DNA from: an uncultured Eubacteriales bacterium
Lineage (GTDB): Bacteria > Bacillota > Clostridia > Christensenellales > Aristaeellaceae
NCBI GenBank assembly: GCA_900315675.1
Contig: OMZY01000008.1
Location: 62,001-126,000 of the forward strand
Direction: 5' to 3'
DNA: 64,000 bases
Below the pieces are notes generated by a model, which saw nothing but the letters and a program-made list of their open reading frames with translations, was not told the origin of the DNA and searched no databases. Positions 18,186 to 27,162 of this stretch are shown piece after piece (the stretch's first letter is position 1; every line of letters starts with the position of its first letter). Both the position numbers and the translations under genes were made by a program.

Positions 18186-18422
18186 ATGTTTTTCCCCGGC
18201 GTACGTTACTTCCTGTGGCTCTGCTTGTCAGATGATCCCCGTGCGGAACAGCTGTTCCATCAGGCCTGCCTGATTATGCTGGGCCTGGTTGTCCTGACGG
18301 TGCTTTTCATCCTCTTTCTCAAATACCGTCAGAGGAAGTCGGATGAGGTTGCAGAAGAGATCATGGCCAACTGCAAAAGGACCGAGGACTACAAAGACAG
18401 GTTCGACAGCATCATCGAATAA
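18186..18422 (+). CDS. Small single-helix membrane protein
   Basis: A 78-residue protein with one strong membrane helix (CLIMLGLVVLTVLFILFL) followed by a basic stop-transfer segment KYRQRKS and an acidic tail. The AGAGAGGAGTG ribosome site is good and an intrinsic terminator follows, so the gene looks genuine and monocistronic. No family recognised; the short size and topology would fit a small regulatory or stress membrane peptide, but nothing shows this directly. Confidence 0.65.
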   Translation: MFFPGVRYFLWLCLSDDPRAEQLFHQACLIMLGLVVLTVLFILFLKYRQRKSDEVAEEIMANCKRTEDYKDRFDSIIE

Positions 18423-18441
18423 AAGAAGAACAATAACCAAT

Positions 18442-18476
18442 GACACAGGAGCGGCATCTGCCGCTCCTGTTGTGTC
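18442..18476 (+). terminator. Hairpin after the small membrane protein gene
   Basis: Stem GACACAGGAGCGGCA / TGCCGCTCCTG-TTGTGTC with a two-base loop, 19 bases past the stop codon. The T-run is poor, so termination may be partial. Confidence 0.6.
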
Positions 18477-18521
18477 CCAGTGCGTAAGGCTACGAAAGCA
18501 TAATAACCGTAGCGCATGACG

Positions 18522-18594
18522 GGAAGTTGACAAGGGGGACGGGGTTAATGTCATGCGAAGTTTGACCTTAACCCCGTCCCGTCTGTCATCTTCC
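18522..18594. repeat. 73-bp REP-like unit, copy 1
   Basis: A 73-bp imperfect palindrome starting GGAAGTTGACAAGGGGGACG and ending CCCGTCTGTCATCTTCC. By direct comparison every base matches the unit at 54488-54560, 36 kb away and in the same orientation. Confidence 0.85.
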
Positions 18595-18676
18595 TGTTGA
18601 TCACTGCCTCCACGCGTCATTTTCTACACATTCGGTAACCACATCGGAACACCTTTTGTAAAGAAACCATACCAAT

Positions 18677-18833
18677 TGTGCATTGTGCATTGTTAATTGT
18701 TAATTTGGCATCGCAAGCGATGCCACTGTCGCCCGCTCACGTTGGGGAACGTAATAAGGAACATCAGAAAAGTCTGGATAAGCGGTAAACACTCTAAAAT
18801 TTTTCATTTTTCATTTTTCATTCTTCATTCCCT
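18677..18833. repeat. Heptamer repeats with a hairpin
   Basis: Seven-base units run in tandem: ATTGTGC ATTGTGC ATTGTTA ATTGTTA ATTTGGC, then the hairpin GGCATCGC-aa-GCGATGCC. A second block, ATTTTTC three times then ATTCTTC, spans about 18797-18828 and runs into the 3' end of the BspA-like gene. The rest of 18595-18810 has no gene. Confidence 0.75.
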
Positions 18834-20982
18834 CATACTCGTACCCATTTTCCTTACAGTATTTCTCCGCCCAGGAACCTTCCGGCGCTTTGATGACCAG
18901 ATGCTTTGAATAGATGAAGACGTCAAAACCGATCTCTTTCATGCTGGCGGGCAGGGTGATTTTTTTCAGCTTGAAACAGCCGCTGAATGCGCTCGAACCA
19001 ATACTTGTGACACCTTCCGGAATAACCAGCTCCGTCAGGTTTCCGCTTCCCTGGAAGGCCAGTGAGCCGATTTCCTTGATGCCTTCCGGAATTTCAAATT
19101 TGGCGGGCGTATCGTTCAGGGCCATAACCAGCTTTTTGCTCCGCTTTTCAACCAGCAGATGATCGATCATCTCATAGGCGGGATGATTCGGAGAAATCTG
19201 CACGGTTTTCAGTTTCGGGTTGGATCCGAAAATCCCTTCCTCAATATAGATCACACTGTCCGGGATATTGATAGTTTCAAGCAGAGGACAGTCATAGAAC
19301 GCCTGGCTGCCGATATTGGTCACGCCTTCCGGAAGCACAAGCTCCTTCAGGCTGGCGCAGCTGATAAACGCATGACTGCCGATCTTCTTCAGGCCGTCGG
19401 GAAGAATAATAGCGGAATACTTGCTGTCTTCAAACACACCGTCATCAAGTATGCGGACTTCCGGTGGCACGGTATAGGTGCCGGTGCTTTCACGGTCCAG
19501 GAGGCAAAGCATTGATCCGGTCCTGGTGTTGATCAGCGCGTTGCTCTCAATCTTTAAAACCGGATGATCCGGAGATATTTCAATGTTCTTCACATTGGGA
19601 CAGTAAGAGATAAACTGTCCGTTTATATTGTTGAGGCTGTCCGGAATGCGGATGGTTTCCAGCTGGTTGCAGGACTCAAAAACACAATCTCCAATGCTTG
19701 TTACGCCTTCCGGAATGACAACCTCTTTCAGCCCTTCGCAGGAAAAAAAGGCCATGTTGTCAATGGTGGTCACCTTGTGCCCGTCCAGTTCCGCCGGAAT
19801 ATTGCCGTCCTTAATGAATTCGTTCACATAGGTGATTGTGGCGGTGCCGTCGCTGTTTACGCTGTAACGGTAAGGACCGGAAACATGGCTTCCGTTCGTT
19901 TCTCTCCAGTTGTCCCAGGTCCACGGTGATTTGTATTCTGTCTTTCCCTCCAGCTCTTTGACCGCTTCCGCAAATTCATCCTTTGTCATTTCCGTGAACC
20001 TGTACCGCTCATTAAATTTGCAGTACTCCTGCGCGGGGGAGTTTTTACAGGTTTTGATCACCATATCCGTGCTGAAAGCGTACGGCCCGATGTCCTTTAC
20101 CCGGTTCGGGATATACAGTTCTTTCAGGTATCTGCATCCCTGGAACGCGCCTGCCCCGATGGCCGTGACGCCCTCCGGAATCACATATTTACCCTCGATC
20201 GCGCCGGACGCGGAGAGGATCTCTTTCCTGTCTTTGTCCACCAGGCACAGATCCAGGCATTCATATTTCGGATGATCCGGGGAAATCTCAATGGTGCTCA
20301 GTGCGTCGCAGTCGTCAAAAATACATTTCCCCATGGTGAGCACGCTGTCCGGGATATTGACGGACTGCAGGTTGTCGCTGTCCGTGAACGCACGGCTCTG
20401 GATGGCAACCACGCTGTCCGGAATCACAATGGCGGAAACACGGCTGTATTCAAAGGCGCAGCTTGCAATGTCCCGGATGCCCTGCGCGATTTCGTATGTT
20501 CCGGTCTCCTCCGGCGCCAGGAAACGGACCAGCTTCATTTCCTTCCGGTTGATCAGCGCTTCGTTTTCCACCGCGAACACCGGATGATCCGGGGAGACAA
20601 CCACCTCTGTCAGCCTTTTGCTGCGCAGCGTGCCGTCCTCAATGGCAATCAGGCTGTCCGGTATGGTCACGGACTCCAGCCGGAAACAGTTGGCGAACAC
20701 TTCGCCCTGCAGGGACTTTACGCCTTCCGGAATGGTGACCGACACAAGACTCGTGCAGTCCGCCAGGGAAAAGAAACCGATGGTTGACACCGGATACCCG
20801 TCAATTTCCGCCGGGATGTCAAGGTGAACCATGCTTGTATCGTTGATTCCCGTGATTTCCGCGGTTCCGTCCTTAAGCACCTTATACGTGAACAGGCTTT
20901 TCGTCTCCTTTGCAAAAGCGCCGGGAACAAACACTCCGCATATCAGCATACAGGCCAGCACCAGACTCAGCAGTTTCTTCAT
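18811..20982 (-). CDS. Secreted BspA-like leucine-rich repeat protein with internal duplication
   Basis: A 723-residue surface protein. The start MKKLLSLVLACMLICGVF follows AAAGGAGATAAG and opens a signal peptide cut near GAFAKE. The body consists of LRR_5 repeats of the IPEGVTSIGSSAFSGC form. It is built as two halves: each begins with a short beta segment (YKVLKDGTAEIT and YRYSVNSDGTATIT), then IPAE-DG, then about seven repeats, and both halves keep ISPDHP inserts, so it arose by internal duplication. The first half ends in a CKNSPAQEYCKFN cap, the second in APEGSWAEKYCKENGYEYE, the usual BspA end. BspA-type proteins bind host or matrix proteins in some species; the ligand here is unknown. 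No sorting signal seen. Confidence 0.88.
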   Translation of the reverse strand: MKKLLSLVLACMLICGVFVPGAFAKETKSLFTYKVLKDGTAEITGINDTSMVHLDIPAEIDGYPVSTIGFFSLADCTSLVSVTIPEGVKSLQGEVFANCFRLESVTIPDSLIAIEDGTLRSKRLTEVVVSPDHPVFAVENEALINRKEMKLVRFLAPEETGTYEIAQGIRDIASCAFEYSRVSAIVIPDSVVAIQSRAFTDSDNLQSVNIPDSVLTMGKCIFDDCDALSTIEISPDHPKYECLDLCLVDKDRKEILSASGAIEGKYVIPEGVTAIGAGAFQGCRYLKELYIPNRVKDIGPYAFSTDMVIKTCKNSPAQEYCKFNERYRFTEMTKDEFAEAVKELEGKTEYKSPWTWDNWRETNGSHVSGPYRYSVNSDGTATITYVNEFIKDGNIPAELDGHKVTTIDNMAFFSCEGLKEVVIPEGVTSIGDCVFESCNQLETIRIPDSLNNINGQFISYCPNVKNIEISPDHPVLKIESNALINTRTGSMLCLLDRESTGTYTVPPEVRILDDGVFEDSKYSAIILPDGLKKIGSHAFISCASLKELVLPEGVTNIGSQAFYDCPLLETINIPDSVIYIEEGIFGSNPKLKTVQISPNHPAYEMIDHLLVEKRSKKLVMALNDTPAKFEIPEGIKEIGSLAFQGSGNLTELVIPEGVTSIGSSAFSGCFKLKKITLPASMKEIGFDVFIYSKHLVIKAPEGSWAEKYCKENGYEYEGMKNEK

Positions 20983-21039
20983 AATCTTATCTCCTTTCGA
21001 AAGTAGGCAAGAACCTCGTCCCCGTGTCAAATACGTGTA

Positions 21040-21195
21040 CGTTCGGGACCGTAATGGGGAACACCACTGCCTCCACATGTCATTTCGACCGACCGAAGGG
21101 AGTGGAGAAATCTCCTTCGCGGCCGCAGCCGCAATAATTCTGCATTCTGCATTCTTAATTCTGCATTTGGCATCGCCTGCGATGCCACTCGCTTC
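21040..21195. repeat. Dispersed repeat, heptamers and hairpin
   Basis: Between the divergent BspA-like genes: GTGTCATTTCGACCG family repeat, then heptamers ATTCTGC ATTCTGC ATTCTTA ATTCTGC ATTTGGC and the hairpin GGCATCGC-ct-GCGATGCC. Nothing else is visible in 20983-21369 apart from a short AT-rich stretch before the next start. Confidence 0.7.
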
Positions 21196-21369
21196 CTCCT
21201 TTAAATAATACGCCCCACAGAAGAAAAGCCTTCCCCGGAAAGAAGATTGTTTACACTGTTGTTACAAGAATAACAATTGTCTGAACAAAATGGAAATCAG
21301 GAACCACACCCCTTCTTAGACCGTCTGTATAGTATAGGAAAGAATGCACAAACAGAAAGGGTGTGTCCC

Positions 21370-22515
21370 ATGCAACAGATCAGACATTTTCGGGTGATCC
21401 CCATGCTGCTTTCCCTGGTGCTGCTTTTTTCCGTATGCCTTACGGCCTGCGCAGAGGAGGCGGAGAGTGAGTTCACCATCGAAGGAACAACTTTGGTCAG
21501 CTATAACGGTCCCGGCGGGGAAGTGACTGTGCCGGAGGGAATTGAGAAGATCGGTACGTGGGCATTTAAAAACAGCAGGGTCACAAAGGTTAACCTGCCG
21601 GAAACCCTGAAGGAACTGGACAGCTTCTGTTTCTTTTCCTGCAGTTTATTGACAGATATCACCCTGCCGGCATCCCTGCAGTATCTGGAATACGATCCGG
21701 ACGGAATGGTAAAGTCACAGGTATTTGCTTTCAATTCAAGCCTGCGGGAGATCAAGGTCGCGGAAGGCAATCCTTGGTATCAATCCGTGGACGGCGTGCT
21801 GTTCACCGCGGACGGGAAAACCCTGCTTTACTATCCGTCCGGAAAAAACCAGTATGAGGATTACACCATTCCGGAGGGAACAGAGCGGCTTGGATATTCC
21901 CCCTTTTCCAGGGCGTATTTTGGGTCTTTAACCATTCCGTCAACCCTGGCAAATATGGATATATTTGATAATGATTTTGCCGGGGCTACGGTGGCAGAAT
22001 TCATTGTTTCGCCCGACAATCCGACGTTCTATGCCGAAAACGGAATCCTCTGCTCAGGAGATACCCTGATTGCCTATCCAAGCGGTAAACACGAGGAAGA
22101 ACTGACGATAGACGGTTTTCCGGAAAAGGTCACTCAAATCGGAGGCAGCGCTTTTGTGAATAATCTGTATCTGAAAACACTGGAATTTCCGGACCGGATC
22201 AAAACCCTTGGCTGGATGGCCTGTTCCTGTATGAAATCCCTGGAGAGCGTGACGGTTCCTTCTTCCGTAGAATTTATCTCCGCTTACTGCTTCCGAGCCT
22301 GCCGTAAACTCAAGCAGGTGACCATTCTGAATCCGGATGTTGAACTGATGACCAATGATATCCTGGAAGAACAGTACCGGGAACATAACAGTTATGAGAT
22401 CTTCAGGGACGACGAACAGGTTGTGCTTTACGGATACGAGGGCAGCACTACCCAGCAGTATGCGGAAAGATATACTCTGCCCTTCGAATCCCTGGGTCCG
22501 ATCCCGAAGAAGTAA
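21370..22515 (+). CDS. BspA-like leucine-rich repeat lipoprotein
   Basis: A 381-residue exported protein. MQQIRHFRVIPMLLSLVLLF leads to the lipobox LTAC, so the mature protein probably starts at that cysteine with lipid attached. The rest is LRR_5 repeats (VPEGIEKIGTWAFKN, LPASLQYLEYD, VPSSVEFISAYCFRAC) ending in a YGYEGSTTQQYAERY cap. The frame is open from 21277, but the ATG at 21370 has AAAGGG upstream and gives the signal peptide. It is divergent from the larger BspA-like gene and carries its own terminator. Surface attachment through lipid is inferred from the lipobox. Confidence 0.85.
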   Translation: MQQIRHFRVIPMLLSLVLLFSVCLTACAEEAESEFTIEGTTLVSYNGPGGEVTVPEGIEKIGTWAFKNSRVTKVNLPETLKELDSFCFFSCSLLTDITLPASLQYLEYDPDGMVKSQVFAFNSSLREIKVAEGNPWYQSVDGVLFTADGKTLLYYPSGKNQYEDYTIPEGTERLGYSPFSRAYFGSLTIPSTLANMDIFDNDFAGATVAEFIVSPDNPTFYAENGILCSGDTLIAYPSGKHEEELTIDGFPEKVTQIGGSAFVNNLYLKTLEFPDRIKTLGWMACSCMKSLESVTVPSSVEFISAYCFRACRKLKQVTILNPDVELMTNDILEEQYREHNSYEIFRDDEQVVLYGYEGSTTQQYAERYTLPFESLGPIPKK

Positions 22516-22530
22516 AAGAGCATAAGCAAT

Positions 22531-22558
22531 AAGGAGTGGCACGACGCCACTCCTTTTT
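22531..22558 (+). terminator. Intrinsic terminator after the LRR lipoprotein gene
   Basis: Stem AAGGAGTGGC / GCCACTCCTT with loop ACGAC and TTTC tail, 15 bases past the stop codon. Confidence 0.88.
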
Positions 22559-22798
22559 CATACCCAAGTGAAACTATAGCAAAAGTCTAATCAAACGTTA
22601 TTCGGAACACCGCAACGTCCAGTGTGTCATCTTGAGCATGGTCGAAGGATCTACTTGGTAGTACAAGTCTTCTCGAACGATATAAGGAACATCATCACAT
22701 CCAGTGTGTCATTTCGACCAAAGAATCCGAAGGATTCTGAGTGGGGAGCGAGCTGAATGTCAGCACAGTGCGCTGTCGGCATAGCCGAAATGAAGCGG

Positions 22799-22861
22799 AG
22801 TCCTGTCGTGCGCGGTGCGCGAGGCGGGAATTCCGCCCGCGGTGCGCGCGCGAATCCTTAC
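22799..22861. repeat. 63-bp GC-rich direct repeat, copy 1
   Basis: Begins AGTCCTGTCGTGCGCGGTGC, contains the palindrome GGCGGGAATTCCGCC, and ends GCGCGAATCCTTAC. It is identical to 23161-23223. Alternating GC runs could form hairpins or Z-DNA. Confidence 0.85.
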
Positions 22862-23160
22862 TGAAACGAGCGGTGAGCGCGCTCCAAGCGTGAGCAGCGA
22901 CGATTGAAGTTGCGGGGAAATCTCCTCGCCCGTACACGTTCGGGAACGTAATAGGGAACATCACAGCGTCAAAGACAGTGTCATTCCGAACTAATCGAGG
23001 GGAATGAAGGAAGCGGTGACCCAGTGGGGCGAACCTCTGAGGGCAGCCAGTGGCTGAAATTCCGTCAGAGGTGAGGTCATCTGAAAAGGAGCAAGCTCCA
23101 CAGTGTGGAGTTGCGACTATTGAAGATGCGGACATTTGCCGTAAGGCAAAAGCGACCTGG

Positions 23161-23223
23161 AGTCCTGTCGTGCGCGGTGCGCGAGGCGGGAATTCCGCCC
23201 GCGGTGCGCGCGCGAATCCTTAC
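23161..23223. repeat. 63-bp GC-rich direct repeat, copy 2
   Basis: Identical to 22799-22861, 362 bp further right, within the same repeat block upstream of the capsule remnant. Confidence 0.85.
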
Positions 23224-23805
23224 CGAAAGGAAGAGCAAAGCCCGCTCCAAGGACTTTGAACGACCATTGAGGTTGCGGATATCCCTTACTACGTCCGAAG
23301 GACGCCTAATTCTGCATTTGGGCGTAGCCCACTGTCTCCCTACGAGCAGACGTTCGGGAACCTAATCGGAACATCATATAGTCAATACCGCACAATTTGT
23401 AACTTTTCCGCAAATTCTGCCCAAAACTGCCCTCCCAAACCCACATTTTCAGCAGAAAGGCAAACGTTTGCACCCTAACAATCAAAGACTTTTTACAAAA
23501 TGTAGCGGACAAAAGATGTTGTAAAATCCTAAATTTAGAATTTCTGGAGAAGTACGTACAAAGAAAATGCAATCGTTTGTACAAACTGCATGGAATATTT
23601 GCATAAATCTTTTTATACGTTGTAATAAGTGCATCTGGCAGTAAAAAAGTATTGAAAATATGTGCAAAAAACATTGAAAAAACCTCTGCAAAACACTGCC
23701 AACATAGTTTACAGTACGTATAATCATATGGTAAGATAATGTAGATGTACGATGTAACAAATATAACCCGGTTACATAAGCCGATGATAAAGCGGGGGTA
23801 AGGGT

Positions 23806-24606
23806 ATGAATAAACAGGGCGGTAGCATTGATCTGGCAAGACTGGCGGTGTTTATCCTGAAACGCTGCTGGCTTGTAATCCTTTGCGCAGCCATTGGATT
23901 TGGATTTATGTTCTGGCGTTCCTCAAAGGCGCCGGATACCTATACTGCCTCCGGAACCATGTTTGTAACCAATAATAACCCGAATCTTGTAAACTATGGA
24001 TATGCTAACACAGCGGATATCTCTAGCGCGGTACAGTTGGTGAATATATATAGTGAAGTTGTAAAAAGTGAAAATGTTATGCAGCGAGTGCTGGAATACG
24101 CCATTGATCCGGCTGGTGAGGATGGTAATGAAGAGGATGTTTTGCTGAGCCAGAAATATCCGGAATTAACTACTGCATATATACGTAGAGTTATTTCGAT
24201 GAATTCCATTCATGAAACACCCATGGTACAAGTCAGTTGTACGACAACGGACCCTAAAATGTCAGCAGATATCTGTAATAGTGTATTACAGGTTGCTCCT
24301 GCAGCCATTAAGGATGTAGTTGCAGCTGGTGAAGCGAAAGCCCAGGACTATGCTGTTATTCCGCTTTTTGCTAACAGTAGGGGTGATATGAAGAAAGGAT
24401 TCATAGGTGGACTGGCCGGCGCGGTTCTGGCTTGTGCTTTTCTGACGTTGCTGTTCCTTATGAATCATCAGGTAGAGAAACCCGGTGAGCTTACAGACCA
24501 TTATACGCCACCGATTCTTTCCTACATCAGAAGGGCTAAAGGCTCTGAAAAGGATGCGGGAGCATACCTATTAAACGAGAAAACACCTTCCTGGATCCGC
24601 CAGTAA
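23806..24606 (+). CDS. Wzz/CpsC-type capsule chain-length protein, truncated at the 3' end
   Basis: A 266-residue polysaccharide copolymerase-like membrane protein. TM1 is at about 18-35 (LKRCWLVILCAAIGFGFMF) and TM2 at about 205-225 (GFIGGLAGAVLACAFLTLLF), bracketing an extracytoplasmic domain with Wzz features (TASGTMFVTNNN, VSCTTTDPKMSADICN). After TM2 comes LSYIRRAKG then AYLLNEKTPSWIRQ. The segment LLNEKTP normally leads into the FAVREAYR start of a tyrosine-kinase partner or the next Cps protein, but here the frame ends after five more residues. This looks like the left side of a deletion. Start is preceded by GGGGGTAAGGGT. Base composition is lower in GC than the flanks. Confidence 0.8.
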   Translation: MNKQGGSIDLARLAVFILKRCWLVILCAAIGFGFMFWRSSKAPDTYTASGTMFVTNNNPNLVNYGYANTADISSAVQLVNIYSEVVKSENVMQRVLEYAIDPAGEDGNEEDVLLSQKYPELTTAYIRRVISMNSIHETPMVQVSCTTTDPKMSADICNSVLQVAPAAIKDVVAAGEAKAQDYAVIPLFANSRGDMKKGFIGGLAGAVLACAFLTLLFLMNHQVEKPGELTDHYTPPILSYIRRAKGSEKDAGAYLLNEKTPSWIRQ

Positions 24607-24803
24607 CAGACGATATGATCCTGGGCGTTATGACCCGGGTGATCCGGGATGGGAAGAGCATTATTCCGGATAACTTCTGGTATAAGGTGTATGTTCATCT
24701 TTGGTGTGATTTCTATCCGATACGGGTTTTCCTTCTGAAAGCGAAATCATTTGTGTATCGCTGCTTAAGCTTTGTGAAGCGAAGGATTTTTAGAATCAAA
24801 TAA
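24585..24803 (+). pseudogene. 3' remnant of a capsule-locus gene
   Basis: A frame overlapping the end of the Wzz gene reads FLDPPVTDDMILGVMTRVIR...KVYVHLWCDFYPIRVF and ends in basic residues (FVKRRIFRIK). It looks like the tail of a larger, perhaps glycosyltransferase-like, protein and has no convincing start or ribosome site of its own. Its frame is open back across the Wzz 3' end, so a deletion junction probably lies at about 24585-24600. Function cannot be assigned. Confidence 0.5.
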
Positions 24804-24814
24804 TACTGTGTTTG

Positions 24815-24886
24815 AAAGCGAGCGTTTTATTCACTTGGTTGAGAGAAAGAGTTCTCATCCGGGTGAGTGAAATGCTCGCTTTGTTT
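24815..24886 (+). terminator. Terminator closing the capsule remnant
   Basis: Arms AAAGCGAGCGTTTTATTCAC and GTGAAATGCTCGCTTT enclose a smaller hairpin; the tail is TGTTTT. It marks the end of the old operon; AT-rich foreign-looking DNA follows. Confidence 0.65.
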
Positions 24887-25047
24887 TAAGTAAACAAAAA
24901 AGATAGGATAGAACGATGGTATGTCTTGTTACAAATAAAAATAGTAATTACATATTTACAACAAGCAAACAAAGTGATAAGTTGTAAAAGATGTACCATA
25001 TAATAGAATTGTATAAAGCAAACAAGATATGATAGTGGAGACATATT

Positions 25048-27123
25048 ATGAATGTTCAGATAAGAAACTGCAATAACATTGTGGATGCGAATATTTTGAT
25101 TGAAGACAACAAATTGAACATAAAATATGCGATAAATGGAACAGGAAAGTCAACAATTTCGAAAGCTATTGTAGCAAAAGCAGAAAACAACAATAATGAA
25201 TTGAGTCAATTGACACCATATCAATATATCAACGATGGCGATATTAACCATTTACCATCAGTAAATGGTTTGCCTGATAATATCAAAATAGCTGTATTTA
25301 ACGAAGAATATGTAAATCAATATGTATTCCAGGAAGATGAATTACTTAAGAATAGCTTTGAGATTTTTGTAAAAACGGAATACTATAATCTAAAAATGGC
25401 TGAAATCGAAAGACTTACACACGAAATCCATAATCTATTTAATACAAATCAAGAATTAAATCAGTTTATTTCTGATTTGGGTGAATTTATAACATCATTT
25501 GGTAGATCACAAACGATAGCTAATAACGGTTCTCTTGCAAGAGGACTAAGTAGAGGTAATATAATACAAAATATACCTGAAGATTTGGAAGACTATTCTG
25601 TTTTTTTACGAAATGACAAAAACACCCAATGGCTTAAATGGCAATTAGACGGACATGCATTTATGGCTTTTGGAGAAAAATGTCCTTTTTGTGCTGGAAA
25701 CTTGGATATGCAAAGGGAAAAGATAGAAAGAGTTAAAGATGAATATGACGTAAATATAATTAAACATCTATCAGAGATTCTGGCGTTGTTTGAAAGGTTT
25801 GGTAATTATTTCTCAGCCGAAACAAATGCGAGAGTGCGTGAAATAACAACAAGTATTCATGGCCTTGATGAAATGCAAAAACAGTATTTATTAAGTATAA
25901 AGGAAGAAGCAAATGCTCTTCTATCAAAACTTAACAAAGTAAGAGAAATGGGCTTTGAAACACTTAAGGGAATCGATAGATTAGCTGAAACAATTCCACA
26001 ATATAAAATAGATATGGGTTTGTTACGGCATCTTCGATCAGAATTCACAGATAATAAAGTTGAGTTGATAAATCATGCTATTGAGCTATTGAGAGTGGAA
26101 GTCGGTCATCTTCAAGGTGCGGTTAATCAGCAAAAAGTAGAAATTCAAAGGACAATAGAACGAAACAATAATGAAATTAACACGTTTCTCGCCAATGCTG
26201 GATACAACTATATTGTATCTATAGATGAAATGCCGGATCATACATATAAGTTATTGCTGAAAGTGGACACTCAATCAACAGTGAAAGGCGCAAAAACACA
26301 CTTAAGCTATGGCGAAAGAAACGCATTTGCTTTAGTTATGTTTATGTATCAAGCATTACACAACCAAGTAGATTTGTTTATACTAGATGATCCAATTTCA
26401 TCTTTCGACTTTAATAAGAAATATGCCATAATGGATATGCTGTTTATGCGACCGAATAGTCTTAGAGGGAAGACAACACTTTTATTAACACATGACTTTG
26501 AACCTATAATAGATACTGTATATAATCGTTCACGATCGTTGAGTGGTTTGATTAATGCTTATTATCTGGAAAACAATATGGGTAACTTAACAGAACAAAT
26601 CATAAGAAAAAATAATATACTTTCATCAATAAAGGTGGCAAATGAAAATATAGAGCACAGAGAAAATGTTATATGCAAGCTTATTTATCTTCGACGGTTA
26701 ACTGAAATAGAAGAGGGGCAAAATATGGTATGGGAATTACTTTCAAGTATATTACATAAAAAGGATAGACCTGATATACAAAATGAAGAAAATAGGGAAA
26801 TGACAGTAGAAGAGATAACAGAAGCATCTCAAAAGATAAGAGAGAGGATTCCAGAGTTTGATTATATGGAATTGCTTGCTTTACTAAACAATAATACTGA
26901 GATGATGAATCTTTATCAAAATGCAGAAAGTAATTATGAAAAACTACAGATTTTTAGAATTGTTATGGGGACGGCTGGTACTGATGATACTATGAGAAAA
27001 TTTATAAATGAAACATATCATGTGGAAAACGATTATTTATTCCAGCTTAATCCAACACAGTATAATACAATCCCATTATATATTGTGAATAAATGTGATG
27101 AATTTTTGGGACTTGGACAATGA
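25048..27123 (+). CDS. AAA_13/SMC-like ATPase with zinc-hook motif (candidate defence ATPase)
   Basis: A 691-residue ABC-type ATPase. Walker A is AINGTGKST at 28-36 (Ala replaces the first Gly). The signature LSYGER is at 419-424, Walker B plus D-loop LFILDDPISSFD at 443-454, and the H-loop LLLTHDF near 480. Between them is a long helical arm with a Cys-pair at 212-215 (CPFC), as in Rad50 hooks and RloC-type proteins. The region after about 490 is unassigned; I see no HNH motif, so it is not a simple RloC. GGAG precedes the start. The DNA is about one-third GC, far below the flanks. The next gene, 40 bp away, encodes a possible nuclease, so a two-gene anti-phage system is likely but unproven. 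Confidence 0.8.
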   Translation: MNVQIRNCNNIVDANILIEDNKLNIKYAINGTGKSTISKAIVAKAENNNNELSQLTPYQYINDGDINHLPSVNGLPDNIKIAVFNEEYVNQYVFQEDELLKNSFEIFVKTEYYNLKMAEIERLTHEIHNLFNTNQELNQFISDLGEFITSFGRSQTIANNGSLARGLSRGNIIQNIPEDLEDYSVFLRNDKNTQWLKWQLDGHAFMAFGEKCPFCAGNLDMQREKIERVKDEYDVNIIKHLSEILALFERFGNYFSAETNARVREITTSIHGLDEMQKQYLLSIKEEANALLSKLNKVREMGFETLKGIDRLAETIPQYKIDMGLLRHLRSEFTDNKVELINHAIELLRVEVGHLQGAVNQQKVEIQRTIERNNNEINTFLANAGYNYIVSIDEMPDHTYKLLLKVDTQSTVKGAKTHLSYGERNAFALVMFMYQALHNQVDLFILDDPISSFDFNKKYAIMDMLFMRPNSLRGKTTLLLTHDFEPIIDTVYNRSRSLSGLINAYYLENNMGNLTEQIIRKNNILSSIKVANENIEHRENVICKLIYLRRLTEIEEGQNMVWELLSSILHKKDRPDIQNEENREMTVEEITEASQKIRERIPEFDYMELLALLNNNTEMMNLYQNAESNYEKLQIFRIVMGTAGTDDTMRKFINETYHVENDYLFQLNPTQYNTIPLYIVNKCDEFLGLGQ

Positions 27124-27162
27124 CAGTAGCGACAATATATGTCCAGAATAAGGATTTTGTAA

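Larger units (their letters stand above)
22600..23370. repeat. Dense dispersed-repeat block
   Basis: About 770 bp without a gene, made of several copies of the TCATTTCGACC / TCATTCCGAAC family, ACGTTCGGGAACGTAATAGG blocks and short hairpins (GTCC-gaa-GGAC near 23300, TGGGC-gta-GCCCA near 23320). Open frames here read through repeat and show no protein-like pattern. Confidence 0.7.
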
